Shown: positions 43,475 through 51,618 of the stretch, one piece after another
Layout of the letters: each line of letters starts with the position of its first letter
Numbering within the stretch: position 1 is the stretch's first letter
NCBI RefSeq assembly: GCF_020748185.1
Contig: NZ_JAHZMO010000004.1
Span: forward strand, 1-64,000
DNA from: Terrisporobacter petrolearius
Lineage (GTDB): Bacteria > Bacillota > Clostridia > Peptostreptococcales > Peptostreptococcaceae
Length of the DNA stretch: 64,000 nt
Reading direction: 5' to 3'
Made by a program: the position numbers and the translations under genes
Notes under the pieces: generated by a model
Database searches by the model: none
What the model saw: only the letters and a program-made list of their open reading frames with translations
What the model was told of the DNA's origin: nothing

Positions 43475-43501
43475 TTACTATTTTTAAGGAGGCATAATTT
43501 A

Positions 43502-44812
43502 ATGGAAAAATTAAAAGTTAAATTTATGAAGTATGTTAGTTTAAATGTTATGGGAATGATAGGTATTTCATGTTATATTCTTGCAGATACATTGTTTGTT
43601 TCCAAGGCCCTTGGAACTGTAGGTCTAGCGTCACTGAATTTTTCAATACCTGTTTTTAGTATTATTCAGGGTATTGGACTAATGATAGGTATTGGAGGTG
43701 CAACGGATTATTCAATTAGTGAACAGCAAAAGATCAGTAACAATACATCATTTACTCAGTCACTATATTTGGGTGGCATAATGTCTATTATATTTGTATT
43801 GTTAGGGGTTTTCTTTGCAAAAGATTTAAGTACATTGTTAGGTGCAGATAAGACAACACTTTCACTAACAAAGACTTATTTGACTACCATAATGTTATTT
43901 GCACCCTTTTTTATTTGTAACAATATTTTGCTGGCTTTTATTCGTAATGACAATAATCCTAAGTTATCAATGATAGCCATGCTTACTAGTAGCTTGGCAA
44001 ATATAATTTTAGATTATGTTTTTATGTTTCCTTTTTCAATGGGGATTTTTGGAGCAGCACTTGCAACATCACTTTCTCCAATAATAAGTTTATGTATATT
44101 ATCCATACACTTTACTCAGAAAAATCAAAACATTCATTTTATAAAAAGTAAAATATTATTTTCTAAGATATATCATATTATGACATTAGGACTTTCATCT
44201 CTTATTGGAGAGCTGACGTCAGCAATATCTTTAATAACATTTAATCTAATTATACTAAGAATTGATGGAAACACAGGTGTAGCTGCATATGGTATAGTAG
44301 CAAATGTGGCACTTATTGCTACATCCATATTTACAGGAATATCACAGGGAATTCAGCCTCTGTCTAGTGAGTATTATGGTAGAGGAGATATGACATTAGT
44401 AAATCGTATTTTGCGATATTCTATGACAACTACTATAATATTTGGAGTTTTAATTTATACAGTTGTTTATATTTTTACAAATCAAATAGTGGCTATTTTT
44501 AATAGTGAACAAAACATGAAACTTATGATGATAGCTTCACAAGGAATGAAAATATACTTTTTGGGGTATTTATTTGCTGGAATTAATATAGTGTCCTCTG
44601 CATTTTTTAGTTCCATATCAAAGGCAAAACAAGGTATGATTATATCTATTTTAAGAAGTGCTTTAATTCTTATACCTGCTGTTTTACTTCTAAGTATTTT
44701 CTTTAAAATGGATGGTATTTGGTACTCTTTTGTAATAACTGAATTAGTGGTGTTTACTATAAATAGTATGTTCTTAATTAAGATGAGAAACCAGTATAAA
44801 GAAGTTGTATAA
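43502..44812 (+). CDS. MATE family efflux transporter
   Basis: A 436-residue multidrug and toxin extrusion protein with twelve helices in two related halves; the segments ILADTLFVSKALGTVGLASLNFS and ISQGIQPLSSEYYGRGD in helices 1-2 and 7-8 are typical of the DinF/clostridial MATE branch. Transcription passes through a guanidine-I-type riboswitch, so the natural cargo is plausibly guanidine or a guanidinylated compound. AAGGAGG precedes ATG 43502. The gene ends 16 bp before a repeat element that can act as terminator. Confidence 0.92.
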   Translation: MEKLKVKFMKYVSLNVMGMIGISCYILADTLFVSKALGTVGLASLNFSIPVFSIIQGIGLMIGIGGATDYSISEQQKISNNTSFTQSLYLGGIMSIIFVLLGVFFAKDLSTLLGADKTTLSLTKTYLTTIMLFAPFFICNNILLAFIRNDNNPKLSMIAMLTSSLANIILDYVFMFPFSMGIFGAALATSLSPIISLCILSIHFTQKNQNIHFIKSKILFSKIYHIMTLGLSSLIGELTSAISLITFNLIILRIDGNTGVAAYGIVANVALIATSIFTGISQGIQPLSSEYYGRGDMTLVNRILRYSMTTTIIFGVLIYTVVYIFTNQIVAIFNSEQNMKLMMIASQGMKIYFLGYLFAGINIVSSAFFSSISKAKQGMIISILRSALILIPAVLLLSIFFKMDGIWYSFVITELVVFTINSMFLIKMRNQYKEVV

Positions 44813-44818
44813 AATTTA

Positions 44819-44935
44819 AAATAGCAACTATTTTGGCAGATGCCAAAGTAGTTGCTGTAATTAATTTTTATATCGAATATGTAGAAGTTCTACTAAATTA
44901 TATGAAATACATTCTTCTACTAATTTTCTATTTTT
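44819..44935. repeat. Dispersed intergenic repeat, copy A
   Basis: About 117 bp nearly repeated at 48073-48190. It contains a strong hairpin (AGCAACTA-TTTTGGCA-GA-TGCCAAA-GTAGTTGCT, 44822-44858) and a second, longer-range pair GTAGAAG/CTTCTAC. It lies between converging genes (MATE and Mn catalase) and probably serves as a bidirectional terminator. Confidence 0.75.
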
Positions 44936-45605
44936 TTATTGGTTCCTCAAATGATGGTGGAGTAATATTCATTTTGCTATCGTGGTTAGGTCCTGGTGTA
45001 GACAAGTCAAAGTAAATTTTTGAATCTTCAGTTACACCAAAATTCTTATTAGAACCTGTATCTTTAACTTTGTTAAGCGCATCTCTAAATAATGCATTGT
45101 GAGCTTCCTCTCTGTTTAGTAAGAAATCTATTGTTTCTCGTACATATTTATCTTCTATTTGTCTATAAAGATATTCATAAACAACTTTAGCTCTTTGTTC
45201 TGATGCTATATTGGATAGTAAATCAGCAACTAAGTCACCTGTTACAGTTACGTAATCAGCTGTCCATGGTGCTCCTGATGAATTTATTAATACTGGTGAT
45301 AAACCTGTTAATACATGGGTTTCAACCTCACCTGATTCAACTGCTTTATAGTCAACATCATGACCGTTTAGTAAATTTATAGTTTGTGCAACCATTTCCA
45401 TATGGCTAAGTTCTTCTGATGCAATATCTAAAAACAAATCTTTAATTTCTGGATCTTTTATTCTAAAACTTTGAGCCATATACTGCATGGCAGCTTTTAA
45501 CTCACCATTACCTCCACCTAATTGTTCTTGCATTAGAACTGCATATTGAGGATTGGGTTTTTCTACTTTTACTTCTTGTAATAATGCTTTATCGTGTTTA
45601 AACAA
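44928..45605 (-). CDS. Manganese catalase (CotJC-like)
   Basis: A 225-residue di-manganese catalase. The four-helix bundle ligands are visible: E in MQEQLGGGNGELKAAMQYMAQ (E33 and E64-type glutamates), EELSHMEMV (E-x-x-H) and ASEQRAKVVYEYL plus REEAHNALF (E-x-x-H). This arrangement binds two Mn ions and splits hydrogen peroxide. Compared with lactobacillal Mn catalase (about 266 residues) the C-terminal tail is shorter, as in clostridial and spore-coat CotJC proteins. A TTG start with GGAGG nine bases before it is used. Likely protects an anaerobe, or its spores, from peroxide. Confidence 0.9.
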   Translation of the reverse strand: MFKHDKALLQEVKVEKPNPQYAVLMQEQLGGGNGELKAAMQYMAQSFRIKDPEIKDLFLDIASEELSHMEMVAQTINLLNGHDVDYKAVESGEVETHVLTGLSPVLINSSGAPWTADYVTVTGDLVADLLSNIASEQRAKVVYEYLYRQIEDKYVRETIDFLLNREEAHNALFRDALNKVKDTGSNKNFGVTEDSKIYFDLSTPGPNHDSKMNITPPSFEEPIKK

Positions 45606-45795
45606 AATAATTTACCTCCTTTTTTATGTCTATTCTTATATTTTCCTATATAATACTTTGTATTCTTTTTATTAATGGAAAACATTCAAATTTATTAAAA
45701 TAGCAACTTATATATTAAAAATAATTACTGTGATATAATCTATAATTAGATAATAATTTATTAATTGTATATAGCCTAAGAAGGGAGATTAGAAA

Positions 45796-46218
45796 ATGAT
45801 CCAATCAATAGTACATATTGCCTTAGTTGTAAAGGATTATGATGAAGCAATAGATTTTTATACAAAAAAACTTCATTTTACATTAATAGAAGATACATAT
45901 CAACCAGACCAAGATAAAAGATGGGTAGTAGTATCTCCACCTGGTTCAAATGGAACAACAATCTTACTTGCAAGAGCGTCAAAAGAAGAACAAGGGGCTT
46001 TTATAGGAAATCAATCTGGTGGTAGAGTTTTTCTTTTCTTGGGAACTGATGATTTTTGGCGTGATTACAATGAAATGATAAAGTTAAGAATAGAGTTTGT
46101 TAGAGAGCCTAAAGAACAGGATTATGGAATCGTTGCAGTGTTTAAAGATTTGTATGGCAACTTATGGGATTTAGTTCAGTTTAAAGAAAATCATCCAATG
46201 TTAAAAAGAGTTAAATAA
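45796..46218 (+). CDS. VOC-family protein (glyoxalase/bleomycin resistance fold)
   Basis: A 140-residue metalloprotein of the vicinal oxygen chelate superfamily: one beta-alpha-beta-beta-beta unit begins with IVHIALVVKDYDEAIDFYTKKL and the second ends with DLYGNLWDLVQF. Metal ligands are probably the histidine in VHIAL and the glutamine or glutamate in the last strand. Many close relatives are called glyoxalases without a proven substrate. AAGGGAG precedes ATG 45796. Monocistronic, upstream of the MarR-GNAT operon. Confidence 0.87.
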   Translation: MIQSIVHIALVVKDYDEAIDFYTKKLHFTLIEDTYQPDQDKRWVVVSPPGSNGTTILLARASKEEQGAFIGNQSGGRVFLFLGTDDFWRDYNEMIKLRIEFVREPKEQDYGIVAVFKDLYGNLWDLVQFKENHPMLKRVK

Positions 46219-46260
46219 TGAATTTCAAAAATACATATGTTAAATAAATTTATGAAGGAT

Positions 46261-46317
46261 ATAGTTGAAAGTTCAACTATATTCTTGTATAATATAATTA
46301 GTTGAATTTTCAGCTAA
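46261..46317 (+). promoter_or_regulatory. MarR promoter with two palindromic operators
   Basis: TTGAAA (46265-46270) and TATAAT (46288-46293) are 17 bp apart. ATAGTTGAA-AG-TTCAACTAT (46261-46280) is a perfect palindrome over the -35 box; TTAGTTGAA-TT-TTCAGCTAA (46298-46317, one mismatch) covers the transcription start. The two centres are 37 bp apart. The next gene is a MarR repressor, so autorepression is the natural reading. Confidence 0.75.
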
Positions 46318-46327
46318 TTTAAGGAGG

Positions 46328-46783
46328 ATGAGCAAAATAGAAAAATTAACTAATGACATACTAAGAGAAATCGGTAGCTTATCTAGAGCAATACATTCTA
46401 TAAGTGATATAAAATATAAAGAGCTAAAATTACAAAAAGGTCAGTTTACATTCTTGACGAGGATATGTGAGAATCCTGGTATTAACTTTGTAGATCTGTC
46501 AAACATGTTAAAGGTAGACAAAACTACTACGACAAAAGCAGTTCAAAAATTAATTGAGGCTGGATATGTAGACAAGAGACAAGACGAAACAGATAAAAGA
46601 GGATATAAACTATTTCCTACAGAAAAATCACTTAAAGTATATAACTTGATAATTGAAGAAGAAAACAAAAATATAGAAGTTTGTTTAGAGGGATTTACAA
46701 AAGAAGAAAAATTAGTAATAAATAAATTAGTAAAAAAAATGAGCAAAAATATAGAAGAAGATTGGAAAAATAAAAAAAGGTAA
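46328..46783 (+). CDS. MarR-family transcriptional regulator
   Basis: A 151-residue winged-helix repressor; the DNA-recognition part is NFVDLSNMLKVDKTTTTKAVQKLIEAGYVDKRQDETDKRGY (about 60-100), with the wing D-x-R-x tetrad D-E-T-D-K-R. It is followed 16 bp later by a GNAT gene, and together they form an operon behind twin palindromes. The initiation site is odd: AAGGAGG (46321-46327) touches the ATG at 46328 with no spacer, whereas nine bases downstream of it is codon 4, an ATA. Either initiation is inefficient or the ATA is used. Confidence 0.9.
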   Translation: MSKIEKLTNDILREIGSLSRAIHSISDIKYKELKLQKGQFTFLTRICENPGINFVDLSNMLKVDKTTTTKAVQKLIEAGYVDKRQDETDKRGYKLFPTEKSLKVYNLIIEEENKNIEVCLEGFTKEEKLVINKLVKKMSKNIEEDWKNKKR

Positions 46784-46799
46784 GAGTGAGAATTTAAAA

Positions 46800-47300
46800 A
46801 TGATAAGAAAAGCTAGTTTAAATGATATAAATAATATAATGGATATAATAAAATCAACAGTAGAAGAAATGAAAACTTACAATAATACTCAGTGGGATGA
46901 AAATTATCCTCAAGCCATAGATTTTACAGAAGATGTAGAAGGTGGAGATTTATATGTACAAGATGAAGATGGGAAAATAAAAGGGTTCATCTGCGTTAAC
47001 TATATAGAGCCAATAGAATACGAAGACTTAAGCTGGCAATCCAAAGATAAAGCCATGGTAATACACAGAATGGCAGTTAATCCTAATTACAGACAGCAGG
47101 GAGTAGCTACAAAGTTAATGAATTTTGCAGAGGAATTAGCTCTAGAAAATAATGTTGTATATCTAAAAACAGATACTTATTCAATAAATACAAAAATGAA
47201 TTCTTTATTTAAAAAATGCGGATTTAATCTTGTAGGAAAAATGAGTTTCTTAGGAAAAGAAAAACCATTTTATTGCTATGATAAATTATTAAAAAATTAA
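46800..47300 (+). CDS. GNAT-family N-acetyltransferase
   Basis: A 166-residue acetyltransferase: the central IHRMAVNPNYRQQGVATKLMNFAEELA is motif A with the Q-Q-G-V-A acetyl-CoA loop, and NTKMNSLFKKCGFNLVG is the conserved C-terminal block. It starts 16 bp after the MarR gene, without a strong ribosome binding site (GAGTGAG), so translation may depend on the upstream gene. Its acceptor is unknown; being under a MarR regulator suggests detoxification of a small molecule. Confidence 0.87.
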   Translation: MIRKASLNDINNIMDIIKSTVEEMKTYNNTQWDENYPQAIDFTEDVEGGDLYVQDEDGKIKGFICVNYIEPIEYEDLSWQSKDKAMVIHRMAVNPNYRQQGVATKLMNFAEELALENNVVYLKTDTYSINTKMNSLFKKCGFNLVGKMSFLGKEKPFYCYDKLLKN

Positions 47301-47319
47301 AGTTAAAAATGTTGTTATA

Positions 47320-47361
47320 AAAGGATAGGGAAAACTATTAAGTTATCTTTCTATCCTTTTT
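47320..47361 (+). terminator. Intrinsic terminator of the MarR-GNAT operon
   Basis: AAAGGATAG pairs with CTATCCTTT across a 22-nt loop that can form inner pairs, followed by TTTTG. Confidence 0.7.
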
Positions 47362-47497
47362 TGAATTGATTACAAATAGTTGGAAATTAGTGTTTTAGAA
47401 ACTGTTACTATATAGTAAAATTGTAACTATGTAAGTCTTATAAAAATTATTAATAGATAGAACTGGAAAGTTTAAATCGGAATTTTAGGAGGAGAGA

Positions 47498-48037
47498 ATG
47501 AATTTAGATGATTTAAGGTTGGACTGTGCAATAAAGCAAAAGAGAGGACTCCATATTATTATGGCCTCAGTTATTATATGGGGGGCAATTTTACTTGTAC
47601 ATATGTCATCAATGAACATATTGACTAAAAATTTATTTACATTTATTTGTACAACACCACTGTTACCAATTTCATATGTTATTTCAAAAGTAATTAAAGT
47701 GGACTTTCAAAATAAGGAAAATCCATTGACCAGTTTAGGCGTTTTATTTTCAGTAAATCAGATAGTATATTTACTTATTCCAATGTGGATATATCCTACC
47801 ATACCAGATAAAATGTTAATGGTTATAGCAATAATTTTTGGAGCTCATCTTATGCCATTTGGTTGGCTATATAAGTCGAAAACATATTTTGTTTTATCTA
47901 TTATTGTTCCAATATCAGCATTGATTGTAGGTCTTAATTTTACACCAGTCATACTTGCTATTATGATAATATTGTTTGAAATAATTTTTTGTATATGTTT
48001 AATTTTTGAAAATAAAAAATTGAAGCTGGATTTCTAA
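47498..48037 (+). CDS. DUF7010-like membrane protein
   Basis: A 179-residue membrane protein with about five helices (near 20-40, 45-62, 80-100, 106-125 and 130-170). The features LRLDCAIKQKRGLHIIMASVIIWG, ENPLTSLGVLFSVNQIVYLLI and FGAHLMPFGWLYKS fit a conserved Firmicutes membrane family (DUF7010) of unknown role. GGAGGAG precedes ATG 47498. It converges on the P-type ATPase gene across repeat copy B. Confidence 0.7.
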   Translation: MNLDDLRLDCAIKQKRGLHIIMASVIIWGAILLVHMSSMNILTKNLFTFICTTPLLPISYVISKVIKVDFQNKENPLTSLGVLFSVNQIVYLLIPMWIYPTIPDKMLMVIAIIFGAHLMPFGWLYKSKTYFVLSIIVPISALIVGLNFTPVILAIMIILFEIIFCICLIFENKKLKLDF

Positions 48038-48072
48038 TATTATGAGAATATAGATTAATCAAATAATTAATG

Positions 48073-48190
48073 ATAGCAACTATTTTGGGAGATGCCAAAG
48101 TAGCTGCTATCATTAATTTTTATATCTAAAATGTAGAAGTTTTATTTAATTAAAAATATATTGTTCTACTAATTTTCTGTTTTTTAACTT
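48073..48190. repeat. Dispersed intergenic repeat, copy B
   Basis: Matches copy A (44819-44935) through nearly its whole length by eye, with scattered substitutions: the GATAGCAACTATTTTGGGAGA hairpin region, TTAATTTTTATATC, ATGTAGAAGTT, and GTTCTACTAATTTTCT. It too lies between converging genes (47498 and 48184), and its 3' part covers the end of the ATPase gene. Confidence 0.75.
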
Positions 48191-50817
48191 GTTTTTCTGT
48201 GAAGTAGTTTCACCATGTCCATAATTACTGTTGAGATTATTGCCAAAATAAAACATATACCCAGTTCTCTTATTCCAAATGCTAAAGGCATATCAAAAAT
48301 ATCCCTTAAGAAAGGTAATAATGTTAAACTATACAATAGAGTACATACTATTATGGCATAAATTACGTACATATTAGAGAAAAATCCAATTTGCAATGAG
48401 GAATATTCATTGGATCTAGATGGTAGGGTTTGGAATATTCTGCATAGTGTTATAGTTGAAAATGCCATTGCTGTACCTAGTGAAGGTGAGAACTTTCTGC
48501 CTATAAGTTGTGCGATTATAACTACTATTCCAATTAAAATACCTCTAAATGTAATGATTTGTATTGTGCCACCTGCTAATATACTTTCATTAGGATCCCT
48601 TGGAGCTTTGGACATAACATTTTTTTCTGGTTTTTCAAAGCCTAAAGCTATAGCTGGAAGGGAATCTGTTATTAGATTTATAAATAATAGTTGCAAAGTT
48701 GTAAATGGATTTGGCCAATTGGCAAATACAGCAAATAGTATAGATGTTATACCTGCAAGATTTCCTGCCAACAAATAGGTTATAGATTTTTTTATATTTG
48801 TGTAAACAGTTCTTCCTACTTCAATAGCATTTACTATAGTTGCAAAGTTGTCGTCAACTAATATCATGGCAGACGCATCTTTTGCCACATCTGTACCACT
48901 TCCCATACCTATACCTATATTAGCCTGTTTTAGTGCTGGTGCATCATTAACACCATCACCTGTCATGGCTGTAATTTTTCCTTTATTTTGCCATGCTTTT
49001 ATAATTCTTATTTTATTTTCTGGAGATACCCTTGCATATACTGGTATGTGTTCTAATTTTTCAGATAGCTCTTCATCACTTAAATTGTCTAATTCCTTGC
49101 CTGTGAGAGCCAGATCATCATCATCCATTATACCAATGTTTTTTGCAATAGCTCTTGCAGTTGTTTTGTGGTCTCCAGTTATCATTATAGTTTTTATTCC
49201 AGCAGATTTTGCATCTTTAACTGCATCAAAAACTTCTTCTCTAGGAGGGTCAATCATTGCTATTAGCCCAACTAAAGTCATGTCTACCTCATCTTCCAAT
49301 GCAGGTACAAAGTTTTCGTCTGGGACATCCTTAAATGCAAAGGCTAAAACCCTAAGTGCATCGTTAGAAAATTCTTCGTTTACTTTTTTGTATTGTTCCA
49401 AAATATCATCACTTATGGGTTCTTTTTCACCATCTACTAAAGCATATTTACATCTACTAAACACAACATCTGGGGCACCTTTTGTAAACATATAAGCATT
49501 ATGATGAATACTATTTACTGTTGACATTAGTTTTCTATCACTATCAAAAGGTATTTCATTAAGTCTGTCATATTTTTCTCTTAGTTCTTTATAATCTAAT
49601 TTTTGTTTATTTGCAAATTTAATTAATGCAACTTCTGTTGGGTCTCCTATTTCTTTTCCTTCTTCGTTTATATTTGAGTCGTTACATATGGCAGATGCAA
49701 CAGTCAAAGCTTTAGAATGATAAGAGTAATTTATATTTTTAGGGTCCATATCATCTTCAGAAGTTTCATGCATATAAAAATCAACTACAGTCATTTTGTT
49801 TTGTGTAAGAGTACCTGTCTTGTCTGTACAAATTATACTTGTTGAACCTAAAGTCTCTACTGCAGGTAATTTTCTAATAATAGCTTGTTTCTTAGCCATA
49901 TTATTGGTACCAAGGGAAAGTACTATGGTAACTATGGAAGACAATGCTTCTGGTATGGCAGCAACAGCTACTGCAATAGCAAACATAAAAGAATCTATAA
50001 TTATTTTGCTAGGCAAGGTATTTGTAGAAATGTAGTTTCTTATAATTTGTATAGCAAATATGCCTATTGCTATTATAACTATAGCTACTCCAAGTTTTTT
50101 GCCAAATTCATCAAGCTTTTGTTGAAGTGGTGTTTGCTTATTTTCTGCACTTTCTAGCAGACCAGCTACGTTACCCATTTCAGTGTTCATTCCAGTTTTA
50201 GTTACTACAAAACTACCCCTACCATAAACAACTAAAGAACCACTAAAAACCATATTTCTTTGGTCGCCTATTCCAACTTCTTCTTCTATATTTTCATTAT
50301 GTTTTAATACAGGTTCACTTTCTCCTGTTAACATTCCTTCTACGATCTTTAAAGTTTGAGCTTCAATAAGCCTACCATCTGCTGGAATATAATCTCCAGC
50401 TTCTAATATAACTATATCTCCTGGAACTAACTCTCTAGATTCAATGCTTTGTTTTTGGCCATTTCTCAAAACCTTAGCCTTTGGCGCAGATAGTTTTTTT
50501 AGACTCTCTAAGGAACCCTCAGCTTTTTTTGTTTGAGTCACTCCTAAAATTGAATTCAATATAACAACTATAAAAATTATTATGGATTCAACAGCTTCAC
50601 CTAGGACTATTTGTACTACTGCGGCAAGTAAAAGTATTAATACTAATGGATCTTTAAAACTTTCTAAAAATAACATCCATGTGGGAGTTTTATTAGCCTC
50701 TTTCAGTTCATTGTACCCAGATGTTTCTAATCTTTTTTTTACAACATCATTGTTTAATCCTTTTATGTCAGATTGAAGGTTACTAATAGATTCAATATAT
50801 GATTGTCTATAATACAT
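48184..50817 (-). CDS. P2-type calcium-transporting ATPase
   Basis: An 877-residue P-type ATPase. Landmarks: TGES (164-167) in the actuator domain, IPEAL (288-292) in helix 4, the phosphorylated D332 in DKTGTLT, KGAPD in the nucleotide domain, TGD and GDGVNDAPAL. PEAL in place of PEGL and the N-terminal cation-ATPase domain place it among the bacterial SERCA/PMR1-like Ca2+ pumps; Mn2+ is also possible. The ten helices are in the usual 2+2+6 layout. AAGGAG precedes ATG 50817. It probably exports Ca2+ from the cell. Confidence 0.93.
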   Translation of the reverse strand: MYYRQSYIESISNLQSDIKGLNNDVVKKRLETSGYNELKEANKTPTWMLFLESFKDPLVLILLLAAVVQIVLGEAVESIIIFIVVILNSILGVTQTKKAEGSLESLKKLSAPKAKVLRNGQKQSIESRELVPGDIVILEAGDYIPADGRLIEAQTLKIVEGMLTGESEPVLKHNENIEEEVGIGDQRNMVFSGSLVVYGRGSFVVTKTGMNTEMGNVAGLLESAENKQTPLQQKLDEFGKKLGVAIVIIAIGIFAIQIIRNYISTNTLPSKIIIDSFMFAIAVAVAAIPEALSSIVTIVLSLGTNNMAKKQAIIRKLPAVETLGSTSIICTDKTGTLTQNKMTVVDFYMHETSEDDMDPKNINYSYHSKALTVASAICNDSNINEEGKEIGDPTEVALIKFANKQKLDYKELREKYDRLNEIPFDSDRKLMSTVNSIHHNAYMFTKGAPDVVFSRCKYALVDGEKEPISDDILEQYKKVNEEFSNDALRVLAFAFKDVPDENFVPALEDEVDMTLVGLIAMIDPPREEVFDAVKDAKSAGIKTIMITGDHKTTARAIAKNIGIMDDDDLALTGKELDNLSDEELSEKLEHIPVYARVSPENKIRIIKAWQNKGKITAMTGDGVNDAPALKQANIGIGMGSGTDVAKDASAMILVDDNFATIVNAIEVGRTVYTNIKKSITYLLAGNLAGITSILFAVFANWPNPFTTLQLLFINLITDSLPAIALGFEKPEKNVMSKAPRDPNESILAGGTIQIITFRGILIGIVVIIAQLIGRKFSPSLGTAMAFSTITLCRIFQTLPSRSNEYSSLQIGFFSNMYVIYAIIVCTLLYSLTLLPFLRDIFDMPLAFGIRELGICFILAIISTVIMDMVKLLHRKTS

Positions 50818-51010
50818 TTTTGTCTCCTTTTAATAATTTTTTCTAAATTTATTATTTACAATTGAGTATTAAATATTATTAAAATTAAAATGAATGGTAT
50901 GATTAATAAATTAGAATTTTTGAGCCAGAGTTTTAATTTAGTTGATTTTGCAACGATTATTATGATATTATAAGTGAGTATAATTATGTAAAAATTTGAG
51001 GTGAAATAAT

Positions 51011-51376
51011 GTGGAAAAATATACTAAAGAAGAATTAAAAGAAGCACTAAATGTTGTAACTTCATCTATAAAAAACTGTGAGAAGATGCATCCGAAATTT
51101 GAGGAAGGCACATCACAACACACACTTCTTAAAAATAGGATAAAAGCATTATATATATCGAAATCATTAATAGAAGAAGAAAATATTAAAGAGAAATATA
51201 CAAAGGAAGAACTGGAAAAATCCATAGCTCCAGTTTCGTCAATTATAAGCAAGTGTGAAAAAGCAAAGACAAAAGCAGTGGAAGGTACAGGAAATCATAC
51301 TAGACTGACAAAACTTATAAAAGCTATGTATATTTCAAAATCTTTAATTACAAATGAGATAAGTAAAAGAGATTAA
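51011..51376 (+). CDS. Small protein made of two helical repeats
   Basis: A 121-residue soluble protein with two copies of a ~57-residue unit. Copy 1 (1-55) and copy 2 (62-116) align throughout: E-K-Y-T-K-E-E-L-x-x-x, S-S-I-x-x-C-E-K, V/F-E-x-G-T-x-x-H-T-x-L, I-K-A-L/M-Y-I-S-K-S-L-I. Each unit looks like a helical hairpin. The only cysteine in each copy is at the same place. It starts at GTG 51011 behind GAGGTGA. No family recognised; the repeat and the strict conservation between copies suggest a binding module. Confidence 0.7.
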   Translation: MEKYTKEELKEALNVVTSSIKNCEKMHPKFEEGTSQHTLLKNRIKALYISKSLIEEENIKEKYTKEELEKSIAPVSSIISKCEKAKTKAVEGTGNHTRLTKLIKAMYISKSLITNEISKRD

Positions 51377-51618
51377 TATTTATATAAAGTAGTTCAAATG
51401 ACCTACTTTTTTTGTGCAGTAACATAATGTTTAATAATAAACGTAAAAAATATGATATTGATTAAAATAAAATGAAAAAGTTGAAAAAAGCAAAAATTGA
51501 GGTAGGTTAATATTGTTCTTTATCATAAATAAGAAATAAAGTAGTAGAAAAAATAATTGTGTTGCAGCCACGTATAAACTAAACTTAATAGTGAGATTAA
51601 AATTAAGTGGGTGGTAAG

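Noticed and set aside
48848-49495. A 215-codon open frame antisense to the P-type ATPase
   Set aside because: It is a shadow of a strongly conserved coding region, with no ribosome binding site and a composition that mirrors the ATPase codons.
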